From NCBI RefSeq assembly GCF_015330125.1, contig NZ_JADDXR010000002.1, positions 310,001 to 374,000 on the forward strand: a stretch of DNA of 64,000 nucleotides, in the 5' to 3' direction. Source of the DNA: Zobellia nedashkovskayae. GTDB lineage: Bacteria; Bacteroidota; Bacteroidia; Flavobacteriales; Flavobacteriaceae. How positions within the stretch are numbered: the stretch's first letter is position 1; the number at the start of each line of letters is the position of its first letter. Positions 54,814-63,425 of the stretch are shown one piece after another. The notes under the pieces are model-generated. The model did no database searches. It saw nothing but the letters and a program-made list of their open reading frames with translations, and was not told where the DNA came from. Position numbers and translations under genes: made by a program.

Positions 54814-55485
54814 ATGATTATCAGCACATTAAAAAATAATTTGTTTCACAAAAGATTACTATTGCTCACCGCATTGGGTACGGTGCTTTTAGCCTTACGG
54901 GTGTATTTGACGCAATCTATAGACTTTACTTTTTTATTATGGAATCTCTTTTTAGCACTAATTCCCCTTTTTCTATCCAAGCAGTTTTTATTTAATGTTC
55001 AGGTTGGAAAATCAAAAACATTACGCGTTATCATACTTTTATTATGGGTTCTCTTTTTGCCTAACAGCCCGTATATCATTACAGATTTTGTTCATTTAGA
55101 TAGCGCTAGACCTACCTTTTGGTTAGACCTTTTATTATTTTTTGTCTTTTCCTTAAACGGATTGATTTTAGGGGTTCTTTCTATGATGGATGTCTTTAGT
55201 TACCTTAGAAAGAGAAACCACCCCGTTTTGGCCAACGGCATATTACTGTTTGTAAGTTTACTTAGTGGCTACGGTGTTTTCTTAGGTCGTTTCTTACGTT
55301 TTAACTCTTGGGATATTGTAACCAAGCCTCTTGTTCTAATCCAGAGTCTATTCAACTCATTATTTTTAGTAGACGCCTGGATGTGGATTTTTGGTTTCGG
55401 AAGTTTTATATGGGTTTCATTTTGGGCACTTAAACCTTTCTTACGAGGCCACGGTACAATGGCTATTAACAAACCAAAAGATTAA
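54814..55485 (+). CDS. DUF1361 integral membrane protein
   Basis: 223 residues, about six transmembrane helices. Family hallmark VLFLPNSPYIITDFVHLDSA, then ARPTFWLDLLLFFVFSLNG and GRFLRFNSWDIVTKPLVLIQ. Function unknown; common in Bacteroidota and Firmicutes. Single gene, starts ATG 54814. Confidence 0.88.
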   Translation: MIISTLKNNLFHKRLLLLTALGTVLLALRVYLTQSIDFTFLLWNLFLALIPLFLSKQFLFNVQVGKSKTLRVIILLLWVLFLPNSPYIITDFVHLDSARPTFWLDLLLFFVFSLNGLILGVLSMMDVFSYLRKRNHPVLANGILLFVSLLSGYGVFLGRFLRFNSWDIVTKPLVLIQSLFNSLFLVDAWMWIFGFGSFIWVSFWALKPFLRGHGTMAINKPKD

Positions 55486-55582
55486 TCTCCCTCAATACAG
55501 TTGTAAAAAATTTTGGTGCTTGTTCATTCTTCCAACAAGATAAACTATGTTTTACGACAGGTATCGGATACTTGAGCTACCC

Positions 55583-55613
55583 AAAAAAACAAAGATACTA
55601 TTGATGGTATCTT
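55583..55613 (-). terminator. Terminator of the saccharopine/alanine dehydrogenase-type gene
   Basis: Arms AAGATAC/GTATCTT (55592-55598 and 55607-55613) followed on the minus strand by TGTTTTTTT. Confidence 0.75.
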
Positions 55614-55641
55614 AAGTACTAAAACCGAAAAAATTTTAAAA

Positions 55642-56841
55642 TTAAATTCCCACGTAATCGGATAAATATTGGTAGCGTGGCGTGAGCTTACCATCTTTGG
55701 TCATGCGTGCTCTCTCAAGAACCCCGTCTTTATCGCCATTAAAAAATGCGGGTATTACATTTTTAACAAACGCTTGCCCGAACCCTTCACTAGCATCTTG
55801 AGGAATCTCGCAAGGTAAATTATCCACCGCCATAACCGCTATAGCAGATTCGTCTCTAAAGTCGATTTCAGATTCTTTCTCAGCATCGTATCCATAAATG
55901 GGGTCTGCAATGGTAGAAGGTCGTATAGTAGTAGCTACAGGCCCATCTATATCACAACTTACATCTGCAACTACTTTTATTTTAAAATCTCTCTGCTTAG
56001 CATCTTCCCGTGTAAAAAGATAAGGGGCTCCTTGACCATAAAAATGACCTGCGATGAAAAAATCAGAAACTTGGGTAAAGCGAAAAAAGTTGCTTCTATA
56101 CTCTTCTGGATTAGCAAAGAAGTCGGCTTTGTTTCCTCTTACACCATCTTTACGCTTGTTATAATCAGAAGCATCTATCTGGCAATAAACTGGCACATCA
56201 AAAGTCTGCTCAAGATATGGTGTAACGTTTACCTTTCTAATATTTATAGCATCCAACATTTCTCTTGCTCCATTACCAACTCTACCCCTACCCGTTAAAA
56301 TAATTTTGATATTGGGTAGTTTTATCTTTTTCAACTCTTGAATCAGTTCTTGCTGATTGGCCAAATCTTCAGCTTTTGGTAATTGATATAGATCGAATTT
56401 GAGTCCGTATGCCCGCAGTCCGTTATACGCTCCAACAATACCCGCATAACGACCAAAAGCCACCAAACGTTGTTCTTTTTTATTGGTTATAACTTCGTGG
56501 TCATAAAGTTCAATGTTCTTTTCTAACACCGCTCTCAATAATTTTTTATTGTACGGTTGTTCTTTTATGGTATGCGAAAAGAAAAAATATTTTTTATTGG
56601 GAATCAAACTGTTTATAGGCACTTCTTTTACCCCCAAGAGCACATCGCAATCTTCCATTTTAGAAGCTACCACAAAGCCTTTGGCCTTATACTCCTCATC
56701 AGAGAAAACGCGAATAGGCGAAGGCTCTACAATAATTTCTGCTTTTGACTGATGGGCTACGACTTTTTGGCAGGCCTCCGGTGACAAAACAACACGGCGG
56801 TCTGGTGGACTTTTACGCTCCTTAATGATTCCGAACTTCAT
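55642..56841 (-). CDS. NAD(P)-dependent saccharopine/alanine dehydrogenase family enzyme
   Basis: 399 residues. N-terminal AlaDH/PNT domain: FGIIKERKSPPDRRVVLSPE, SKAEIIVEPSPIRVFSDEEY, VLLGVKEVPINSLIPNKKYF, FFSHTIKEQPYNKKLLRAVL. Rossmann part with the glycine motif LTGRGRVGNGAREMLDA and later VVADVSCDIDGPVATTIRPS. The combination (long AlaDH-like N-terminus, GRGRVG loop) is that of Lys1-type saccharopine dehydrogenases and their bacterial relatives. The substrate cannot be read from sequence; lysine metabolism or alanine deamination are both plausible. Confidence 0.82.
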   Translation of the reverse strand: MKFGIIKERKSPPDRRVVLSPEACQKVVAHQSKAEIIVEPSPIRVFSDEEYKAKGFVVASKMEDCDVLLGVKEVPINSLIPNKKYFFFSHTIKEQPYNKKLLRAVLEKNIELYDHEVITNKKEQRLVAFGRYAGIVGAYNGLRAYGLKFDLYQLPKAEDLANQQELIQELKKIKLPNIKIILTGRGRVGNGAREMLDAINIRKVNVTPYLEQTFDVPVYCQIDASDYNKRKDGVRGNKADFFANPEEYRSNFFRFTQVSDFFIAGHFYGQGAPYLFTREDAKQRDFKIKVVADVSCDIDGPVATTIRPSTIADPIYGYDAEKESEIDFRDESAIAVMAVDNLPCEIPQDASEGFGQAFVKNVIPAFFNGDKDGVLERARMTKDGKLTPRYQYLSDYVGI

Positions 56842-56936
56842 GATAATAGACTTTTACAACTTATGAGTGGACTATGGTTTCAAATGTAACTTATGATTGG
56901 AGCCTATCAAAACTTTTTTTGGAATACTTTTTGGGG

Positions 56937-56944
56937 TATCTTTG
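56937..56944 (+). promoter_or_regulatory. -7 box of ssrA
   Basis: TATCTTTG 38 bp upstream of the mature tmRNA 5' end. A precursor start at about 56951 is expected. Confidence 0.55.
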
Positions 56945-56982
56945 CCGACCGCAGTAGTTTTTACTATTGTGAATTTTTTTAC

Positions 56983-57378
56983 GGGGCCGACTGGTTTTGA
57001 CAGCGAGACCAATGGTATTGTAAGCATGTCGAGCGCTGAGAAATAGCTCGTTAATATCATTTTTCACACTTTTAATTGGCGATAATAACTACGCTCTTGC
57101 CGCTTAATCTGAATTATAGTAAGATTAGCCTCGTCTCTACTAGGTAGAGAAGCGAGATGTTCCTGAATAGCCTCTGTCGACGGCGATTCAATCCGGAGCA
57201 CCATAAATGTCGATATAAGGGTAGTATTCGCTTTGGTACTGCCACCAAAACTTTAAGAAGCTAAGCGTATATTGGGCCGTTTCCGGTCAGGTATGCGTCG
57301 AAAACTAATCGGAAACTAAACATGTAGAAAGCTTTGTTATTGCTTGTTTGGACGAGGGTTCGAATCCCTCCGGCTCCA
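56983..57378 (+). ncRNA. ssrA: tmRNA
   Basis: Transfer-messenger RNA that rescues stalled ribosomes. 5' end GGGGCCGACTGGTTTTGACA and 3' end with T-arm GAGGGTTCGAATCCCTC and acceptor strand CGGCTCC (57371-57377) plus discriminator A pair into a seven-base-pair acceptor stem (one G-U). The CCA end is not encoded. The tag frame starts at 57078: GDNNYALAA then TAA at 57105-57107, a typical flavobacterial tag with an ALAA end. Length about 396 nt. A protein frame reading through this region on the minus strand is not real. Confidence 0.96.
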
Positions 57379-57383
57379 CATTT

Positions 57384-57414
57384 AAACCCCGTAAACCCTT
57401 TGTTTACGGGGTTT
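57384..57414 (+). terminator. Terminator of ssrA
   Basis: Arms AAACCCCGTAAAC (57384-57396) and GTTTACGGGGTTT (57402-57414), loop CCTTT, then a T-run. Confidence 0.92.
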
Positions 57415-57656
57415 TTTATTTTCAAATAAAAACGATACTGCCGTAAAAAACTCAACTAGTTTAATATCATATTTTGAAAAATTCAGGCGATTAGAACAGC
57501 TTAAAAATACCATACCAATTATTTAGTAGAAAGTATTATTTTTAGAAACATGATGCCTTATAAAAATATGGCGGAGGTATACTAATCAAAAACAATCGGA
57601 TTTTGAGAGATTTTTTTAAGACAGCAACCTATAAAAAGGGTATCAGTACAGGAAGC

Positions 57657-59342
57657 ATGAATATGCTATTAGGCGTAGTTCTAATAGGTTTATGGTCCGG
57701 TAATCTTGCCTACGCACAAGATAGAATTACAGGGGAAAATTTTGCTGGCCGTTCAGAGGTTATCGCTACCAACGGAATGGTTGCCTCCAGTCACCCACTG
57801 GCTACGCAAATAGGATTAGATATTCTCAAAAAAGGGGGTACGGCCATAGATGCGGCCATTGCTGTTGATGCCGCACTCGGACTCATGGAACCCACAGGAA
57901 GTGGAATTGGAGGAGATTTATTTGCCATCGTTTGGGATGAAAAAAACCAAAAACTACACGGTCTAAACGCTAGCGGACGCTCGCCAAAAAGCCTAAAACT
58001 GGAGTACTTCAAGAAAAATGATTTAGAAAAAATACCTTCCACAGGACCGTTGCCTGTGTCCGTGCCCGGTTGTGTGGATGGTTGGTTTGAACTTCATAAG
58101 AAATTCGGAAAATTGAAAATGATCGAAATTCTAAATCCCGCGATTCAGTATGCCGAAAACGGATTTCCGGAAACCGAACTTATTGCCTATTACCTAAAGT
58201 CGGTCACGTACTACAGTAAAAAGTATCCAAATGTTACCGAAACATATACGAATAATGGAACTGTCCCTAAAAAGGGAGATATTTTTAAAAATCCTTATTT
58301 GGCAAATACCTACAGAACAATTGCGAAGCAAGGCCGAGATGCTTTCTACAAAGGAGACATTGCTAAAGTAATTTCCACTTTTATTAAAGAACAAGGCGGT
58401 TTTCTTTCGTATGATGACCTTAGTGAGCACCGTTCCGAATGGGTAGAACCCATCTCCACCAACTATAGGGGATATGATGTTTGGGAACTTCCGCCAAACG
58501 GTCAAGGTCTTGCGGCTTTACAAATGCTGAATATTATAGAAGGGTATGATTTTAGCGCTATTGAATACGGTAGCGCCCAACACTTACACATTGTAAACGA
58601 AGCAAAAAAATTGGTTTTCGAAGACAGGGCAAAGTATTATGCCGATCCCAGTTTTTCTCCCATACCTGTGCAACAACTACTATCTAAAGACTATGCGACC
58701 GAACGTAGAGATTTAATAAATCCTAAAAAATCAGGTACCTACGAAAGTGGCAAAGTAGACCATACAGGTACCGTTTATTTGACGGTAGCCGACAAAGACG
58801 GGAATATGGTTTCGCTTATACAAAGTAATTATAGAGGTATGGGTTCGGGCATGGTACCACCTAAATTAGGATTTATGCTTCAAGACCGTGGCGAGGCTTT
58901 TACGTTAACACCGGGCAAACCCAATTCCTACGAACCGGGCAAACGTCCTTTTCATACCATCATACCCGGTTTTGTAACCAAAGAGGGAAAGCCTTTTCTG
59001 AGCTTCGGGGTTATGGGTGGTGATTTTCAGCCTCAAGGTCATGTGCAGATTCTTATGAATATTATCGATTTTGGAATGAATGTACAAGAAGCAGGTGATG
59101 CACCTAGGTTTGAACATATTGGTTCTTCTTCAGTCGTTGGTGAGCCTTCAAAAGGAAAAGGCGAGATTTTGCTTGAAAGCGGATTTGAATTTGATGAAAT
59201 CAGAAAATTAATGTCTATGGGACACAAAGTAGGCTTTGGCGGTTACTATGGCGGCTATCAGGCCATACTTTACGATGCAGAAAGAGGCGTTTATTTTGGC
59301 GCTTCAGAATCCAGAAAAGATGGTCAGGCAGCGGGATATTAA
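57657..59342 (+). CDS. Gamma-glutamyltransferase family protein (YwrD-type)
   Basis: 561 residues from ATG 57657 (MNMLLGVVLIGLWSGNLAYAQ, signal peptide), preceded by an AGGAAG stretch; a TTG at 57603 extends the frame by 18 codons. N-terminal nucleophile-type hydrolase that self-cleaves. The conserved block ahead of the new N-terminus is GKVDHTGTVYLTVADKDGNM: the nucleophile Thr (residue 372) is kept, but the usual Thr-His after it is Val-Tyr, as in YwrD-type proteins. Substrate loop: VAAGHPLA-like MVASSHPLATQIGLDILKKG, EPTGSGIGGDLF, and GMGSGMVPPKLGFML. Probably periplasmic; transpeptidase activity versus another amide hydrolase is open. Confidence 0.88.
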   Translation: MNMLLGVVLIGLWSGNLAYAQDRITGENFAGRSEVIATNGMVASSHPLATQIGLDILKKGGTAIDAAIAVDAALGLMEPTGSGIGGDLFAIVWDEKNQKLHGLNASGRSPKSLKLEYFKKNDLEKIPSTGPLPVSVPGCVDGWFELHKKFGKLKMIEILNPAIQYAENGFPETELIAYYLKSVTYYSKKYPNVTETYTNNGTVPKKGDIFKNPYLANTYRTIAKQGRDAFYKGDIAKVISTFIKEQGGFLSYDDLSEHRSEWVEPISTNYRGYDVWELPPNGQGLAALQMLNIIEGYDFSAIEYGSAQHLHIVNEAKKLVFEDRAKYYADPSFSPIPVQQLLSKDYATERRDLINPKKSGTYESGKVDHTGTVYLTVADKDGNMVSLIQSNYRGMGSGMVPPKLGFMLQDRGEAFTLTPGKPNSYEPGKRPFHTIIPGFVTKEGKPFLSFGVMGGDFQPQGHVQILMNIIDFGMNVQEAGDAPRFEHIGSSSVVGEPSKGKGEILLESGFEFDEIRKLMSMGHKVGFGGYYGGYQAILYDAERGVYFGASESRKDGQAAGY

Positions 59343-59349
59343 TTAAACC

Positions 59350-59377
59350 AAGTTTTACAATAACGGTTGTAAAACTT
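59350..59377. terminator. Hairpin shared by two convergent genes, inside the end of the esterase gene
   Basis: Arms AAGTTTTACAA (59350-59360) and TTGTAAAACTT (59367-59377), loop TAACGG. The stop codon (TAA on the minus strand at 59355-59357) of the SGNH gene lies in one arm. U-runs are weak on both sides. Confidence 0.5.
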
Positions 59378-60053
59378 CCCATACCGTATTTGCCACAATC
59401 TTGTGCCCCTCAATAGTAGGGTGAATACCATCAGCTTGATTCAACGAGGCAATTCCACCCACATCTTTCAAAATAAATGGAATAAATTCTATGTCATTTT
59501 TTTCGGCTAAGTCTACAAATAACTGTCTAAATTCCGTGGTATATTTTTCTCCCATATTTGGAGGCAACTGCATACCCGCAAGCACGATTTTAATATCCGG
59601 ACTTTTTTCTCTTACCACGTCTATTATCGCTTGTAAGTTAGAGCGTGTTTCCGATAGATCCACACCACGCAAACCGTCATTGGCACCGAGTTCCAAAACA
59701 AAAATATCAAAATCTTGTTTTATTACCCAATCAATGCGGCTTCTACCTCCAGCACTTGTTTCGCCACTTACCCCTGAATTGATTACCGTATACTCTAAGC
59801 CTAAAGAATCAATCTTTTGTTGCACTACAGCCGGGTAGGCATCATTGTTATCATCAAGACCATAACCTGCTGTAATACTGTCTCCAAAAAACAGAATGCT
59901 CTTTGTTTCAGTATCGGTCACTACCGTATCTTCTACCTGTTCAGAAGAGTTTGCAACTTCAGTTGCTTTTTCCTTTTTTGCATCGCCACATGAAAGAAAA
60001 AATAGCGCTAGAAAAAAATAACTAAACTTTATGAGTTTCTGCCCTAATGACAT
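59355..60053 (-). CDS. SGNH-type arylesterase/thioesterase lipoprotein (TesA-like)
   Basis: About 232 residues. Lipobox FLSC with Cys at residue 22. Four SGNH blocks: FFGDSITAGYGLDDNNDAYP (Ser), VINSGVSGETSAGGRSRIDW (Gly), FVLELGANDGLRGVDLSETR (Asn), DGIHPTIEGHKIVANTVWEV (Asp, His). TesA acts as esterase, thioesterase and lysophospholipase. I start at ATG 60053; the frame continues to 60095 but leaves only 22 bp to the divergent ABC gene. The divergent pair with an ABC ATPase and a large permease is the tesA-ybbAP arrangement of E. coli. Confidence 0.87.
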   Translation of the reverse strand: MSLGQKLIKFSYFFLALFFLSCGDAKKEKATEVANSSEQVEDTVVTDTETKSILFFGDSITAGYGLDDNNDAYPAVVQQKIDSLGLEYTVINSGVSGETSAGGRSRIDWVIKQDFDIFVLELGANDGLRGVDLSETRSNLQAIIDVVREKSPDIKIVLAGMQLPPNMGEKYTTEFRQLFVDLAEKNDIEFIPFILKDVGGIASLNQADGIHPTIEGHKIVANTVWEVLQPLL

Positions 60054-60117
60054 TGGTAATTTAGACTGGAAATCTTTATTATGCGGCTTGAACATAAATG
60101 GTATTTAAATTAAAATA

Positions 60118-60807
60118 ATGTCAAAGATATTAAAGATTACCGGTTTGGAGAGAACATACACCAGCGGTAACAAGCAATTAACAGTTTTGCACGACATCAC
60201 TTTTGATGTTGAGGAAGGCCAGACTTTTTCAATAGTAGGACCTTCGGGAAGTGGCAAGACAACTTTATTGGGCTTATGTGCTGGTTTAGATGCACCAAAT
60301 GCAGGTTCTGTAGAATTATGCGGACAGGATTTAAACACCCTAAATGAAGACCAACGCGCCCAGTTACGAAATGAAAAAGTTGGTTTTATATTTCAGAATT
60401 TTCAATTGTTACCTACACTTACAGCACTAGAAAATGTGAGCGTTCCTTTGGAACTACAAGGCGCCAAAGATGCCACTCAGAAAAGCACGGAGCTATTAGA
60501 AAAAGTGGGTTTAAAAGACCGCATGCATCATTATCCGTCACAATTATCTGGTGGCGAACAGCAGCGCGTAGCCTTGGCAAGGGCCTTTGCGAATGCACCT
60601 TCCATTTTATTTGCAGATGAACCTACAGGAAATCTAGATACTGAAACCGGAGAGAAGGTAATTCAGTTATTATTAGACTTGAATAAAGAAAACGGAACAA
60701 CTTTAGTCATCATCACCCACGATTTAGAATTAGCTAACCGAACACAGCAAATATTACAACTTAAAGGCGGAAAAATAGTAACCAATCAACCTACTACGGC
60801 ATTTTGA
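60118..60807 (+). CDS. ABC transporter ATPase (LolD/YbbA type)
   Basis: 229 residues. Walker [15 protein letters not shown]-loop [20 protein letters not shown], signature [16 protein letters not shown], Walker [17 protein letters not shown] and switch His in [12 protein letters not shown]. MacB/LolD-class ATPase paired with the following YbbP-type permease; the four-base overlap with that gene means coupled translation. Named after the E. coli ybbA position next to tesA. Confidence 0.88.
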   Translation: MSKILKITGLERTYTSGNKQLTVLHDITFDVEEGQTFSIVGPSGSGKTTLLGLCAGLDAPNAGSVELCGQDLNTLNEDQRAQLRNEKVGFIFQNFQLLPTLTALENVSVPLELQGAKDATQKSTELLEKVGLKDRMHHYPSQLSGGEQQRVALARAFANAPSILFADEPTGNLDTETGEKVIQLLLDLNKENGTTLVIITHDLELANRTQQILQLKGGKIVTNQPTTAF

Positions 60808-63350
60808 AGAATTCTACCTCTAAAAAAGATATACAGACATCTTGGCTTTTTAAAATGGCCTGGCGCGATGCCAAGGCTAGTAAAGTGCGTTTGTTGCTGT
60901 TTATGGCATCCATTATTCTGGGAATTGCAGCTGTCGTATCCATACAATTATTCAGCACGAATTTAAAGGACAATATACAGCGCCAATCAAAGGCCTTGAT
61001 GGGTGCCGATTTCAACATAGACTCTAAGCAAATACCAACAGAACGAGCACAGGCCATTATAGATTCATTACAACCTGATGCATATGAAGTCAACTTTGTA
61101 TCTATGGCTATTTTCCCAAAAAATGGTGGCACCAAGTTGGTAAAGGTACAGGGCTTGGACGGAAATTTCCCCTTTTATGGAGACATAGACACCCAGCCGT
61201 CTGCTGCAGCTAATACTTATCAAGAATCTGGTGGCGCTTTGGTTGATGCTACGCTGATGCTTCAGTTTAATATGAATCCAGGTGATTCTATAAAAATAGG
61301 TGAACTAACCATCCCCATTGCAGGTGCATTAAAAGCGATTCCGGGAACTACCGCCATTTCAACTTCTGTAGCACCTCCTGTAATTATACCCTATCGCTAT
61401 ATAGAGGCTACAAATTTATTACAATTCGGAAGCCGAAAGGAATATCAATATTACTACAAGATTCAAGATACCGTCAACCTAAAAAGACTGCAGGACAAAC
61501 TTGAGCCTGAACTGGAACTAGAAAACGCAGACCTAGACACACATACCAGTGCCACAAAACGCTTAGGCAAACGCTATGACAATGTTGGTAAATTCTTAAA
61601 CCTAGCAGCATTTATCGCCTTGCTTTTAGGGTGTATCGGTATTGCCAGTTCTGTACATATTTACATCAAAGAAAAATTAAAAGCCATTGCTATTTTAAAA
61701 TGCATGGGCGCTTCTAGAATTCAAAGTTTTCTGATTTTCTTAATTCAGATTGCTGGAATTGGAGTCGTTGGAGGTCTCATTGGGTCGCTCATAGGTATTG
61801 GTGTACAACAATTATTTCCGTATTTACTCAAAGAATTTTTGCCTTTTGATCTGGAAATTACCATTACCGCGCAACCTTTAATAATTGGCGTTTTGCTTGG
61901 GCTATTTATGTCCGTTTTATTTGCACTTCTGCCTTTATTAAGAACGTGGTATGTATCGCCATTAGATGTTTTACGTGTCGATGAAAATTCATCTCAAGAA
62001 CCGCAAAGCGTTCGACTTTTGGTCTTTGGAGCCATTTTGATATTCTTGTTTTTATTTTCCTTTTGGTTGATTAAAGATGCCTTGTATGCCTTGGCATTTG
62101 TTGCCGGTACCGTAATTACGTTTGTCATATTAGGGGTGGTGGCATCGCTTTTCACTAAGATGGTGAAACGCTTTTTTCCCAAGCATTGGAGCTTTACGGC
62201 ACGGCAAAGTTTACTCAACCTGTTCAGACCAAACAACCAAACCGTTGTACTGGTCGTTGCTATAGGTTTGGGTACTTTCCTTATTAGCACTTTATATTTT
62301 ACCAAAGATATTCTATTATCAAAAGCTGAAATTGGACAGAGCTCTGAAAGTGCCAATATGATAATCTTGGATATTCAACCGGAACAGCGAGATTCAGTTG
62401 CAAAAACTATTGGTGACAAAGGTTTCCCAGTACTCAACAACATTCCTTTGGTAACCATGCGTATGCAGAATATTAACGGTAGATCGGTTAATGAACTCCG
62501 GAAAGATACCACACACCAATTACGCAGATGGATTCTTAATCATGAATTCAGAACCACATACCGCGATTCCCTTACTCCTTCTGAAAATTTGCTGGAAGGC
62601 ACATGGACTCCTGAGATAAAAGAGGGCGAACCTGTGTACATTTCTATTTCCGATAATCTTTCCAGAGATGCTGAAATAGGCGTGGGCGACCCTGTTGTTT
62701 TTAATGTACAAGGCGTATTATTAAAAACTACAGTTGGCAGTATACGCGAAGTAGATTGGGCGCAGATGCAACTTAATTTTTCAGTTGTATTTCCTAAAGG
62801 AGTTTTGGAAAAAGCACCTCAATTCAATGTTTTTACCAGTAATATACCAGACGAAAAAGGCTCGGCACTATTACAACGGGATTTGGTTGCTAAATTTCCC
62901 AATGTGACTATAATAGATTTGCGACAGGTTTCCACTTTGCTCGCAGATATACTAGATCAAGTGTCTTGGGTCATCAATTTTATGGCTTTCTTTAGCATAT
63001 TTACCGGTATTATCGTACTTATTGGCTCCGTTAGAACAAGCAAATACCAGCGCATCAAAGAAAGCGTACTACTCCGTACGTTGGGCGCAAAAAACAAACA
63101 GATTTTAAAAATATCCGCCTTAGAATATATCTTTTTAGGTCTACTGGGTAGTTTGGTCGGAATTATACTTGCTTTGATAAGCAGCCTTTGCTTGGCAGTT
63201 TTCGTTTTTAAAGAACCTTTTGTGCCATCCCTGATTCCGTTTACGATATTCTTACCCGGAATTACACTGCTCGTTTTAATAATCGGTCTAAGCAATATTC
63301 AAACCGTATTAAGAAGCTCGCCTTTAGAAGTATTGAGAAGGGAAGCTTGA
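60804..63350 (+). CDS. ABC transporter permease (YbbP-like, FtsX domains)
   Basis: 848 residues. Starts with TTG at 60804, overlapping the TGA of the ATPase gene; the next ATG is at 60855, but the WLFKMAWRDAKASKVRLLLF membrane entry supports the earlier start. Ten or so transmembrane helices in two FtsX-like blocks: IALLLGCIGIASSVHIYIKE with AILKCMGASRIQSFLIFLIQ, and the second copy IKESVLLRTLGAKNKQILKI with SALEYIFLGLLGSLVGI. A large periplasmic part separates them. Likely exports or rearranges lipid-like or envelope material; E. coli YbbAP is functionally poorly defined. A bidirectional terminator follows. Confidence 0.87.
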   Translation: MKNSTSKKDIQTSWLFKMAWRDAKASKVRLLLFMASIILGIAAVVSIQLFSTNLKDNIQRQSKALMGADFNIDSKQIPTERAQAIIDSLQPDAYEVNFVSMAIFPKNGGTKLVKVQGLDGNFPFYGDIDTQPSAAANTYQESGGALVDATLMLQFNMNPGDSIKIGELTIPIAGALKAIPGTTAISTSVAPPVIIPYRYIEATNLLQFGSRKEYQYYYKIQDTVNLKRLQDKLEPELELENADLDTHTSATKRLGKRYDNVGKFLNLAAFIALLLGCIGIASSVHIYIKEKLKAIAILKCMGASRIQSFLIFLIQIAGIGVVGGLIGSLIGIGVQQLFPYLLKEFLPFDLEITITAQPLIIGVLLGLFMSVLFALLPLLRTWYVSPLDVLRVDENSSQEPQSVRLLVFGAILIFLFLFSFWLIKDALYALAFVAGTVITFVILGVVASLFTKMVKRFFPKHWSFTARQSLLNLFRPNNQTVVLVVAIGLGTFLISTLYFTKDILLSKAEIGQSSESANMIILDIQPEQRDSVAKTIGDKGFPVLNNIPLVTMRMQNINGRSVNELRKDTTHQLRRWILNHEFRTTYRDSLTPSENLLEGTWTPEIKEGEPVYISISDNLSRDAEIGVGDPVVFNVQGVLLKTTVGSIREVDWAQMQLNFSVVFPKGVLEKAPQFNVFTSNIPDEKGSALLQRDLVAKFPNVTIIDLRQVSTLLADILDQVSWVINFMAFFSIFTGIIVLIGSVRTSKYQRIKESVLLRTLGAKNKQILKISALEYIFLGLLGSLVGIILALISSLCLAVFVFKEPFVPSLIPFTIFLPGITLLVLIIGLSNIQTVLRSSPLEVLRREA

Positions 63351-63362
63351 TAACAAAATTAT

Positions 63363-63410
63363 AAAAAACAAAACCCCGTAAACTTTGAGCTTACGGGGTT
63401 TTGTTTTTTT
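63363..63410. terminator. Bidirectional terminator after the permease gene
   Basis: Arms AAAACCCCGTAA/TTACGGGGTTTT with loop ACTTTGAGC, A-run before and T-run after; between convergent genes. Confidence 0.9.
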
Positions 63411-63425
63411 ATTAAGAGGGTAAGC

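Noticed and set aside
57261..57455. A 64-codon minus-strand frame over the ssrA 3' end.
   Set aside because: It overlaps the tmRNA T-arm and terminator, whose structure fully explains the sequence.
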